Assembly (NCBI RefSeq): GCF_007565055.1
Contig: NC_044557.1
Span: 140,620,493 to 140,684,492 of the forward strand
Direction: 5' to 3'
DNA: 64,000 nucleotides
DNA from: Rhinopithecus roxellana
Taxonomy: Eukaryota > Chordata > Mammalia > Primates > Cercopithecidae
The notes beneath the pieces were generated by a model. It was not told the origin of the DNA. It saw only the letters and a program-made list of their open reading frames with translations, and did not search any database. The stretch's first letter is position 1. Every line of letters begins with the position of its first letter. Of this stretch, positions 47,066 through 57,559 are shown piece by piece. Both the position numbers and the translations under genes were made by a program.

Positions 47066-48589
47066 TTTATAAATACTATAAAATCACATACTTTGAATAT
47101 ATTCATATGCTGTTCTAATTCTATCCATTGCAGGCAGTTAAAAATTTACTGTGATAAATAATGCATCCTAATCTCCCTAAATGGGCAGAAAGAATTACAT
47201 ACTTTTTACCTTCTAACTCTGGACGAATAGACTTGTCTACTGGCAATACAGTGGACAAAGAAAGAAGTGTGTAGAAACCCTAAAGCCCTTACTGCCCAAT
47301 TCTTCGTGGCACCAAGAGATGTTCTCCCAGTTTGCATCAAGATGGCTGGTGGCTGGTGATAGGTTTAACGTTAGAAAGTACTTCTGTGAAATTAGTTATT
47401 TGCTGGATCCAAAACTTCATTAGCTTATTTTGAGGGAGAATCATCTTCAAAGCACCCTCTCAACTAGCAGGGAATGCCCCATAGGCGTTTAGGGCCAGAA
47501 AGCTCATCCTTGAGTGGGTCCACCCCATTCCCTTCCCCTACATTTGCATTTCTGTTCCTTAAACTGCTTCCTGCTTCCATTCACGGAAGAGCCTCTTCCT
47601 CCCTCTAAAGATCACACCACCAGAAGCACCTTCTCCCCTAACCGGCTTTACTTTTTCCACTCCTAAACTTATTTTATTTTGTATTAGTTTGTCTTCATTA
47701 ATAAAAGTTAGAAACTTTGAAACAAGAAAGCAAAAAGTATTTAGTGATTTTATAAAAATAGATGCCACGTCTCAGGGAGTGATAGAAACTTAAACATTTT
47801 AAATGTTTACATTCTGCTCACTTCTCTCTTTATTGGGGCAAAATAATCATAACACTATTCTTTAAGAATACCAATAAATTCACCTCAAGAAAAACAGAAG
47901 ATTTAAGCAAAGATTTAAGTAATGTTGTTTACTAAAATATTATTTGTAAAAGTTAACGATAAAGAGAAAAATTAACATCGATTACACTGTTATTTCCAAC
48001 GAAGTAAATATGTTGCAATAATTAAAACTTGTGATTTTTCAAAGAAGTTTTGAGAAAATAATAAATACTTATGATATAATGTTACATGGAAAATAATTTA
48101 AAAGTATGAATATATAACATAAATATTCCTATTTTAATTATTTCAATTAATTTAAAGAAAAAAATGGAAGGAAGCAACAAGCTTCTCAGGATCACATAAT
48201 TAGGAATTACAAGATATTATTATTACCACAAAATACATAGGTTTTGTGTTTTTTTTATGCTTTCAAATTTTTCAACAAAATAAGACATCACTTTCACAAC
48301 TATAGAAAAACAAAGGAATCTCTACATGTACACAAATTCCACTTTTCAATAACCCAAACACTTTTCAACCAACTTCTTAGTTGAATTAATAATACAGCAT
48401 CAATATGGTATCCATTTTAAAACCTGCACAGTAAAAAAAATAAAAATAAAAATTATTTCTCAAATATTTTGAGGAATAAAGTTGGCTACTATGCTCTGTT
48501 ATGCAGCTGAGAAAAAAAAAAAATCCTAAAGCTCTTTCCTGGCAGCACTGCAAAATCCCAACATTAATGAGGGGAAAGTGGCATACATT
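47066..48589. other. Unassigned stretch
   Basis: No repeat family or gene recognised over about 1.5 kb. Confidence 0.45.
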
Positions 48590-48710
48590 TTTATTCATGG
48601 TGCTCAGATTGTGTCCTAGAGATTCAAGCACTTGCCCAGAGCAAAACTGAAAGTTATTCACTGATAGGGAAGCAACTCTGGCCTCCTGACTTCTAATTGA
48701 ACCTTTTTCT
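48590..48710 (-). mobile_element. Possible MIR 5' fragment
   Basis: 'aagcacttgcccagagcaaa' and 'actctggcctcctgacttct' recall antisense MIR. Divergence is high. Confidence 0.45.
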
Positions 48711-48850
48711 TTGTAAAGGAAATCATATTTTAAGTGTGCACATCATTTCACCTCGTGCCCAACATTTAGGTGTAAAGAATGGTTAAAATGTGAGACTGGA
48801 CTTTACCTTTAAATCTCATTAACTTTAGTAGGGGCCAAATTTTTATTTTT

Positions 48851-49176
48851 TATTTATTTTATTTTTATTTATTTCCTTTTTTTTTTTTTTTTTTTAGATG
48901 GAGTCTTGCTCTGTTACACAGGCTGGAGTGTGGTGGCACGATCTCGGCTCACTGCAAGCTCCACCTCCCGGGTTCACGCCATTCTCCTGCCTCAGCCTCC
49001 CTAGTAGCTGGGACTACAGGCCCCCGCCACCACGCCTGGCTAATTTTTTTGTATTTTTAGTAGAGATGGGGTTTCACTGTGTTAGCCAGGATGGTCTCGA
49101 GCTCCTGACCTCGTGATCCGCCCGCCTCGGCCTCCCAAAGTGCTGGGATTACAGGCTTGAGTCACCGCGCCCGGCC
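48851..49176 (-). mobile_element. AluY-like, inserted in the tail of another Alu
   Basis: A complete antisense Alu with 'ctcctgacctcgtgatccgcccgcctcgg', preceded by T/TTTA-rich tail sequence. The 13-mer AATTTTTATTTTT lies on both sides (48,838-48,850 and 49,177-49,189), a perfect target duplication made from the A-tail of the neighbouring Alu. Confidence 0.94.
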
Positions 49177-49189
49177 AATTTTTATTTTT

Positions 49190-49436
49190 GAGACGGAGTC
49201 TGGCTCTGTCGCCCAGGCCGGAGTGCAGTGGCGCAATCTCGGCTCACTCCGCCTCTCGGGTTCACACCATTCTCCTGCCTCAGCCTCCCCAGTAGCTGGG
49301 ACTACAGGCGCCCGCCACCACGCCCTGCTGATTTTTTTGTGTTTTCAGTAGAGACGGGGTTTTACCATGTGAGCCAGGATGGCGCCTCAGCCTCCCAAAG
49401 TGCTGGGATTACAGGCGTGAGCCACCGCACCCTGCC
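49190..49436 (-). mobile_element. Alu with internal deletions
   Basis: Antisense Alu following 'gagacggagtctggctctgtcgccc'. It has a gap after 'ggctcactccgcctctcggg' and a second of roughly 35-40 bases at 'ccaggatggcgcctcagcc'. Its tail was the target of the AluY-like insertion at 48,851-49,176. Confidence 0.93.
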
Positions 49437-50011
49437 AGCAGTAGGGGGCAAGTTTTTAAAGCTTTTCTTTGAATTTAAAATTAAACCTAACAGCCAGGTG
49501 CATACATTATTGTAAGAGACAAGTCGTTATTAAAAATGTATTTATTAGGCTCTTAAATGACCTGACTTTACTGTGGCTGTACCAACTTTGACAGAACATT
49601 ACCTAAATCTTTCATGAAGTATTTGGGATAGCAGCCTTCATACCTGTTGATGTTACAAATTCTAAGATAGATTTAAATCAGAATATATAAAAGAATAAAG
49701 CGTATGTTTACAGAACCTTCAATTAATAATAGCTTCTTTCAGTAGAACTATTCCTTCTCAGAAGGCACAATCTTGAATTACTAAACATTTTTTATTCTTG
49801 TTTAAATTTTGGTTTATTTGGTGACTTCATTTTCTAATTTTGTTTTCTGTTGCTTCTATTTTTAGGTATTCATGTTTTCTGTATGCCAACAGCAAACATT
49901 GATAGCCTAAGCCGTGAACTTAGTCCCACACAGAATTTCCTATAAGATGCAAGCATCAACATTTATAACTGAAAATGTCGATTATACTTACATATCATGT
50001 AAGTTATATGT
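49437..50011. other. Unassigned AT-rich sequence
   Basis: No family recognised. It is the left flank of duplication copy B and does not resemble the flank left of copy A. Confidence 0.45.
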
Positions 50012-50514
50012 AAAATAAAAATAATAAAATATATTGCAAAAGAAACAAAATAGATTTAAATACTGGTAAACTTTACAGATAAATTGCAAAGTTCTATGTA
50101 AAGTGTCTAAATCCCTACTTTTAGCTGGCACATCTATTTGAGAAAACCTGTCTCCAGCTTTTCAAATATAATTCGTATTGTGGTTGCTTGAATTCACAGT
50201 TTTGAATCTATCATCTTATAATGCTCCTGTCACTGGCAGTGAAAATAAAGCATATTTAAGCCTATATTTTTGAAGCATATGAACTGTCCTAATGCCAATC
50301 TCCTAATAGCCTCACACCAGGAATATTTTATTTTTACGTTTTGGTTTCACTTAATAGTCCTGGATATAGAGCCCACGCTAAATGAAAGCTAACTAAAAAA
50401 CTATTTGGGAGTTCCTAGAACCTACTCTTTCTCAACTCTCTAACTGGACTACCTTGGTTCCTCAAATTCTACCATGTTAGGTCTTTTTAAGTTAATCATC
50501 ACTCTGCATTAAAA
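50012..50514 (+). repeat. Copy B of the ~510-bp direct duplication
   Basis: Partner of 42,748-43,262, about 7.26 kb away in the same orientation. It lacks any L1 body at its left edge. Small indels separate the copies, for example a 4-base gap around 'gaaaataaagcatatttaag'. No poly(A) tail is visible at the right end. Confidence 0.85.
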
Positions 50515-50619
50515 CATCACTGAATTTTATTGTTTTTCTAGTGTTTGTAATATGCTTTTATTATTTTTACCTATAATTCTGTCTCTCATAATTTCCCCTA
50601 ATTCATTCTACATTGCTTT

Positions 50620-50972
50620 TTCCTCTTCCTGAAAGAGTCTTTCCTCAGATGTCCACATCACTCATTCCCCACGAGTCAAGTGTTGACGCAGATATTCCTC
50701 CCTCAGTGTGGCCTTCTTGAACCATCCTATTTAAAATTGCAACTATCACTTTCCCCTTTATTTTGCACCATAGCAGTCATCATCATCTGACATACTTCCT
50801 GGTTTCCCATTTATTTTGAACTTTATTCATCTCTGCCTACTCTAATTAAAGTTCCCTGGGAGCATGGTGTTTGGGCTATTATTTTTTTATCCTGTGACAT
50901 ACCCATCATATTGAAGAGGGCTCAGCACAGTGTAAGTGCTTTATAAATAATTGCCTAAATCAAGGAATGAAT
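50620..50972 (+). mobile_element. L2 LINE 3' end
   Basis: L2 landmarks in order: 'cctccctcagtgtggccttctt', 'attaaagttccctgggagcatg', 'ttgaagagggctcagcacagtg' and 'taagtgctttataaataatt'. This is the sense orientation of the conserved L2 3' end. Confidence 0.78.
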
Positions 50973-50977
50973 TCTCC

Positions 50978-51200
50978 ATTTTGTTTATTTGTGTCGTGTC
51001 TTCTCCCTTGTTATTTTCCTCAACTAGTCAATCCATGAATGTGTTCATTTTATTAATCTTTCAATAAACCGGCACTTAGGATTTGTTATTCACTTTTTAA
51101 AATTATTTGCATCTAATTTGTTGATTTCTTTCCTTCACCTCTGTCCATTTGGTAGGGAGGGAGATTTGTTCCCCCATTTTAGATTTTCCTTTTCCCAGCC
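50978..51200 (-). mobile_element. L1M ORF2 fragment
   Basis: 'ttatttgtgtcgtgtcttctccctt' followed by 'cattttattaatctttcaataaacc' and 'tttgttgatttctttccttc' match the antisense RT-upstream part of L1M ORF2. Confidence 0.6.
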
Positions 51201-52308
51201 TTTTTGTTTTCATTCCCATTCTATCATAAATATGCAGCTTTGTCTCTTAAGAGCCTATGACAATAAATACTCTTAGCCTCATTCTTGAGTGTAATTTAGC
51301 TGGTCATTCATCACATTAAAAAAAAAAAAAGTATAAACTATGTAACAGGTTTTTAAAATACCCTAGAAAACTGTGATCTGTGTTTTGATTCATTTTATTC
51401 ATTATTTCTTTTTTCTTTTTCTGGTGAATGACTGTTCAAATAGTGGTACCCAGTGAGTTAACAGCTGTAATCAGACTTGCATTTACTGCTGCTTTTTAAA
51501 AATTGATTTAATGGGGTTGAACTCATTTTACTATATTTGATTATTTAACTGTAGCTTTTCAGTCTATAGGTATAAAAGGTCAAATGCTAAATTTGAGTAC
51601 TTTAAATGAGGACTAATTGAGGTTATTATATCAAGAAAAGATTTAATGGTTGGTGATGACATTTTATTTACATGACTAACGTTGATTTTTTACTTTAAGA
51701 TTTATTCACTAATACTCCACTGTATTGCCACAGGAGAGTTCTAGGGCTGAACATTATTCAGATGAAATGAAAACTTTGAACCTAATCAATTTTAAACTTA
51801 GCTTTATGCTGAGTTGTAAGCTTTTTTATTTAATCAAAATATACCCATTTTATGTTTGCATGATGAAGAATATAAAATCTGTCTGTTGACAGTGGAATTT
51901 TGCAAGTAAACTGTTATTTGGAAACTTTTAAGTACAGAGTAAAAAAAGTATGTCTCACAGAAAGGCAGCCAATAAAGCTGCTTTCAGCATCAACATGAAA
52001 AGGCATATTATGTGTTATTTATGTGAGGGATATTCATTATTGGATGCTGCTAAAAATCTATAGGGTTCATTTTCTTAATGTGACAGTTTTTATTAACTGA
52101 ATCCTTTTCTTAAAGAAGGTAGGATATGACCAAGGTATAGAAAGATGATTTAGGTTCAAATAGGAGCTTTTGGGGTCATGATTACAGCATTAAACTGTTT
52201 TTCCTCTGGTTTTGAACCAAAGAAAATTATTTACTTTCTGTAATGATATGGTTAAGCATATGAAGTATAAAAGTGAATTAGTACAGAAAATTAAATCTAA
52301 TGTGAGCC
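51201..52308. other. Unassigned, repeat-poor stretch
   Basis: About 1.1 kb with no recognised repeat and no long open frame. It is AT-rich with many TAAT/ATTA-type words. It may simply be unique sequence. Confidence 0.4.
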
Positions 52309-52673
52309 TGTTATGAACTAAATATTTGTTCTCCTCCCTTCAAATTCATATGTTGAAATCCTAACTTCCAATGTGATGGCAGTGAGACCGGGAGACATTG
52401 GAGGTTATGAGGTCATAAGGGTAAAGTCCTCATGAATAGAATTAGTGCCTTGATGAAAGCAACCCCAGAGAGCTCTGTCGCTGTCTTTCTACCACGTGAG
52501 AATACAAGAATGTAGAAGTCTGCAATGGGAAGGGAGCTCTCACCAGAACCCAACCATGCTGGCACCCTGATCTCAGACATCCAGACTCCAGAACAGCGAG
52601 AAATAAATTTTTGTGGTTTGTAAGCCACACACTCTATGGTACTTTATTATAACAGACCAAACTGATTAATACA
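52309..52673 (+). mobile_element. MLT1-type MaLR solo LTR
   Basis: TGTTATGAACTAAATATTTG start and GATTAATACA end. Internal wording is typical: 'cataagggtaaagtcctcatg', 'agagctctgtcgctgtcttt', 'accagaacccaaccatgctgg', 'ccagaacagcgagaaataaa'. Flanks GAGCC and GAGTC make a 5-bp target duplication with one mismatch. Two minus-strand frames over it are accidental. Confidence 0.9.
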
Positions 52674-52989
52674 GAGTCCATGAATTTTGCAAATTCACTT
52701 CGTGTTTAGATTGCTAGAAATGAATACAGAATATACTCAACTAATCCCTCAATTTAAAAAATATAAAAGACCACAAAATGATCAGGGCAAAATTGCACAG
52801 AGAGGAACTAGCTTTCCAGAGATGAAAGGCATGAAGTTTCCAGTCTAGACTCCGTCATTTAGCATTGAACTACCCTGAGGAAGCTACTTTTCTAACTTTT
52901 TACATTAGTGAAAGAAAAATGTAGGTAAGATATAGTGATTATGAAGATAAAACGAGTGGCCGACACCCTGTAAGTATTTAAATGTAATG
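52674..52989. other. Unassigned
   Basis: No family or gene recognised. Confidence 0.5.
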
Positions 52990-53190
52990 ACATTTTATGT
53001 GTGAGCTCATTTAATTTTTACAGTCATCCTGAGAAGTAGGTTATATTAACTTCCCTGTTTTAGGTTGACAAACTAATGCATAGAGAAGAAACTTGCCCAA
53101 GGTAGTAGAGCTGGTAGGAAAGAGAGTCATGATTCAAATCCCAGCTATCTGGTTTCAAAGCCCAGGCTCTTTACCACTACATACTATGAC
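52990..53190 (-). mobile_element. MIR SINE
   Basis: Antisense MIR: 'gagctcatttaatttttacagtc', 'gaaacttgcccaaggtagtag', 'attcaaatcccagctatctgg' and 'caggctctttaccactaca'. Confidence 0.87.
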
Positions 53191-53361
53191 CTACAAATTG
53201 GAGAAGTGTCTTAGCAAGAGAAATAACAAGAAGCCAGGTATACGTATTTTAATTTTGACTCTTGTTCTGTCCTTTGGACCACAGTCTTTTCAATTTCAGG
53301 CTTATAATTTTCTCCCCGACTTTCATTCTTTCTACTCTCCTAGCAATGATCTCTCAATATG

Positions 53362-53710
53362 TTATTGTTTTAATTTTTTACTTGACAAATTATAATTGTA
53401 CATAGTGATGGGATACACAGTGATGTTTCAGTACATATAATGTGTAGTGATCAAATCAGGGTAATTAGCATATCCATCATTTCAAACAATGATTATTTTC
53501 TTGTGTTGGGAACATTCAATATTCTCCTTCCAGCTATTTGAAACTATGTAATATATTATTGTTAACTATATTCATCCTACAGTGGTATAGAATATCGAAA
53601 CTTATTTCTCCTGTCTAGCTGTAATTTCATACCCTTTAACAAATCTCTCCCTTCCCTCTCCCCTTCCCATCCTCTAGTATTCTCTGTTCTACTCCTTACT
53701 TCTATGGATC
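53362..53710 (-). mobile_element. L1MA/L1MB-type 3'UTR fragment
   Basis: Clear antisense 3'UTR wording: 'tgtgtagtgatcaaatcagg', 'gggtaattagcatatccatc', 'ttgtgttgggaacattcaat' and 'tctagctgtaatttcatacc'. Confidence 0.9.
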
Positions 53711-54000
53711 TCTCAAATCTTATCAACCCAAATCTCTGCCTCAGCATTTTTCACCATCACCATCCTTTCAAAACTGCCTCCTTTTATGCTGGGAAAACAG
53801 CAAAAAAAAAATTTTCTTGAACCCATCGAGGACCTGAGGTCACAGGTAATCAAATAATCGGAATTCCAAAGACAAACAAGACACTACAAGGAAATATGAA
53901 TAGGTTCTTCAGGAAACATAAAATTGTGTCAAGTAAACAAAGGTATGTTCAACCTCCATTGAAGAGTGAAGCACTGCAACTTAAACAAATATATGCCACC
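53711..54000. other. Unassigned
   Basis: No family or gene recognised. Confidence 0.45.
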
Positions 54001-54324
54001 TGTTACAAAAAGTACAGCTGTCAGGCTATGAAGCTGTAATGGGTTGGGTTCCTCTATAAGCAAACCTAAGCCCAACTCAATGCAAACAGTAAGATGGAAT
54101 TTACACTTAACCAATCAGAAGCTGACAAACTAATCTTTTACTAGGAACTTTGCACTTGTATCAATCAAGTATATTTTCTTTTGCGCTTTATAAAATTTTC
54201 CATTCTAGCCTCCTCAATGGAGTGCTAAACCATTTGAGGTTTGGTACTACCAGGCCTGTGAATAGTTGAGTGCTCAAATAAACCCCTGAAAATTTCAATG
54301 TACCTAAGTTTATCTTTTAATACA
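54001..54324 (+). mobile_element. Possible ERV LTR remnant
   Basis: Features in LTR order: TGTTAC start, 'ttaaccaatcagaagctgac' (CCAAT box), 'ctttataaaattttcc' (TATA-like), 'gtgctcaaataaacccctg' (poly(A) signal), and an end near 'cttttaataca'. The family is not identified and the termini are uncertain. Confidence 0.5.
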
Positions 54325-54879
54325 ATGTGTACACATAAGATTGGTAACCATAAGAAAGCTGAATAATGACAAGTATTGACAGAGAGGTATGAGAGGTACA
54401 AACCTCAGGTACTGCTTCTGGGCATGTAGGCAGAAATACCTACACCAGAGATGAGCTGGCTGAACTTAGGAAGATAAAGAACAAAGTAGAAATCATGGTT
54501 CCCAGAATATGCCCAAGAAATTTCAGCAGGACCATAATGAGGCATGCGCAAAGATCCTCATAAAATTCTTGTTTGCTAAGAAGACAATTGATAGATGTCT
54601 ATCACAGAGAGAATTATGAAGATACAGTAGCTGTTTACTCAAGTTAGATGGAATGGGTATAATATAAAACCTAAAATTTTAATAAATCTTAAATGCCTAA
54701 TGTTGTGTGAAAAAGTAAGAAAGACAATAATATTTACCAATTCTTGACTTTCTCTCTTTTATAGTGCTTTAATTGCTTCTTGAATCTTTACAAAAACACT
54801 TTTTCTTCATCCCATTAAGTTTTTGTTTGGTGGTTTCAAGGCATTTGTTCATGTTCTAATTTCCAGAGTTAAATGTGTT
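54325..54879. other. Unassigned
   Basis: No family or gene recognised. Confidence 0.45.
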
Positions 54880-55660
54880 AGCTCATTTATTTTTATTCAT
54901 TTTTGTTTAATGTTGTTTAATAATGAAAGTTATTCAATGACTTATAATTTGCCTCTGGTTGTTGGCTTTGTCATAGTTTATATGTTTTAATACAAAATGT
55001 TGTAATAGAAATACTGTGTAACTGCAAATTAATTTCTTTTTTGACCATGAAATTATTTTTCAATATGTTTCATACTTCCACAGGGTATTAAAGAAGTAAT
55101 TTTTAGTCTGTTGCTAATTTCCAGATCTTTTATTGTAATCAGACAACGTATCATATTAAGAAAATTCACTTCTTTAGATTTATTGGCTTCTTGAATGTGT
55201 CATTACTTTTTAAAATATATTTCATGGACTTTTAAAAGAGGTGAATTCTTGTAAGAAACTGAAATTGGCATATACCATTAAGTCGAACACTTAGTTTAAT
55301 ATTATAACTCTCAACTTTTCATTTTCTTTTTTGATCCTACAAAAATCAAACGTATTGCATTAAAGTTTAATATCCAGTTACATTCCTGTTCCTTTTTTCT
55401 TATATTCTAATAATTTATTATGAGAAAATAAAGCACACTTAATAATTTATTAAGTTTGTAATAGTTTATTTCCTCAATACTATGATTTTTTTCATGAGTA
55501 ATATTTTGATTAAAAATTGACTTTTTGTTATTATGAAAAATTGTTTTTGAGCTAGTTTATTAATATTGGCCTATAATTCCTGGTAATATTCTGCTTTTTG
55601 TTTGGTGCTCTTATTTTCATATTTCTATTTTTAATTTGTTTTGTCACCTTATTTCAGGTT
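54880..55660 (-). mobile_element. Degraded L1M ORF2 fragment
   Basis: 'aatttcttttttgaccatgaaattat', 'tgctaatttccagatctttt' and 'attgtaatcagacaacgtat' follow the antisense ORF2 order seen at 35,500-35,800, with heavy divergence. Confidence 0.5.
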
Positions 55661-56788
55661 ATTTACGTTAACCAAATCATCAGGAATGAAATGCAGCTAT
55701 TTTGCATTTGAAAAGAAAAATAATTTGCTTAAGTCAATATGTTAATTACCTTGGAACCAAAAGGAGAAGAAATAGATACATTAATTTGAAACTCTCTTGT
55801 CTAACCAATAAAACACAGAAACTTAACCAACAAGCACATACAAACCTTACATTGGATACTGTTTTCTGCTGAATATCAGTAAGTAAAGTGATAGATGGTT
55901 GCATTTCAAAGCTGATCACATGAAACTTATGAAGTCTGGATATCTACAAGTAACTTTTATCTACAAGTAACCCTTCAAATCTTATTGTGCAGATGTAAAT
56001 CTGATACTTAATTTTTATTTTACATCATGGATCAGCACATACATTCTTTCTCTGTTCAAAGACAAAGAATATTTTCAGACTCGCATTTCTCATTAAAGTT
56101 CCCAAATTACTTTATGACTCAGAATCCTGCTTTTCACAATATCACAATATCTGATTAACCACAATGTCTTAGAAACCCACCTTGTTACATGTGCTAATTA
56201 TAAGTTCACAGACTCTGGTTCTAGTCGTTATTTTATTAACCATCTTTGGAAAAGGAGAGAGAGACAGAGAAAGAGAGAGACTGTGTGTGTGTGTGGTGAT
56301 TATGCTTTCTACATTAAGAAAATGTAGGTTTATGATGTTATAATTTTTTACCTCTACAGTTCTATAGTCTTAGATTTACTTTAGCCTCTTTTCATCATCA
56401 CCATACCTTAAACTAGATCTGCATAAAATCATCTCCTTTCTGTCTCTGAGGCTGCTTCTTCCATCTTATTTCTAAATACATAGCATGTATCAAATTTATT
56501 GCACTTTTTGAGATACTTCTTGATAATGCTTAGTTACTACTTATGCAATGTTCTATAATTTATATAAGCTCTACTACCACATATAATCAAACTATTTTTT
56601 CTAATATTACTACACAAATGTATGCATTTCCTTAAAGATTACCAGCACGTAACAAATATATCCTAGCTCTCAGGCTGGAGTATCTTACTGACTTCTTTTC
56701 AAATAAGACTTGATAAAACACGAGCAATATTTGCCCTCTTTTATTGACAATAAATCTAGATCCATAAAATTTTGTATACCATCCATAG
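55661..56788. other. Unassigned AT-rich sequence
   Basis: Contains a (GA)n/(GT)n tract at 56,252-56,297; otherwise nothing recognised. Confidence 0.45.
56252..56297. repeat. (GA)n-(GT)n compound microsatellite
   Basis: GAGAGAGACAGAGAAAGAGA followed by CTGTGTGTGTGTGTGG. Confidence 0.93.
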
Positions 56789-57103
56789 TCTTCTTTCTTT
56801 CTTGTTTCTTTCTTTCTTTTTTGACAGAGTCTCACTCTTGCACCCAGGCTGGAGTGCAGCGGCACAATCGTGGATTACCAAAACCTGGACCCGTTGGACT
56901 CAAGTGATCCTACCACCTCAGCCTCCTGAGTAGCTGGGACCACAAGTGATTGCCATCATGCCCGGCTAATTTTTCAATTATTTGTAGAGATGAGGTCTTG
57001 CTATGTTGCCCAGGCTGGTCTTAAATGCCTGGGCTTAAGTGATCCTCCTGCCTCGGCCTCCCAAACTGCTGGGATTACAGGCCTGAGCCACAGCACCCAG
57101 CCT
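56789..57103 (-). mobile_element. AluJ with (TTTC)n tail
   Basis: Antisense Alu with old-type wording ('cttgctatgttgcccaggctggtctt', 'cccaaactgctgggattaca'). Its tail has become a (TTTC)n tract at 56,789-56,821. Confidence 0.95.
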
Positions 57104-57309
57104 ACCACAGTCTTAGCGTCCACCATTTTGGAATGAGTAGGCTCACAAAGCCAGCAGGGTCAGTGCTAAATTGTTTTAAAATAATAGTATATTCTTTATC
57201 TCTATGCAGTTCCATACACTGGAAATCTTATTATGCAAATCACTGCTCTCATGGCTGCAAGTCCTCAGTTTGAGTAAACTGGGGAGGTGATATATAGCTT
57301 TCAATAAAT

Positions 57310-57559
57310 TATTTCAGCTTTTTGTTCATCTCAAAATATCATTGCCTTCACTTTTGAAAAATAATTTTTCTGGCTATAGAATGGTGGGCTGACAAGTTTT
57401 TGTTGTTTGTTTTCAAAATTGTTCTACTGTCTTCTAACAAGAAGATTTGTAATTCAAGTATGTTTCTCTGTATGTGTTTTAACTATATCCCCCATTCTCT
57501 TTCTCTTCTACCCTTCTCCTCTCCTTTCAATATTTTATTTTGACTTTGATTTTTGGCAG
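57310..57559 (-). mobile_element. L1M ORF1-region fragment
   Basis: 'ataatttttctggctatagaatgg' then 'ttgttctactgtcttctaac' match the antisense ORF1 3' region of L1M. The comparable part of the young L1 lies at 33,420-33,540. Confidence 0.6.
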
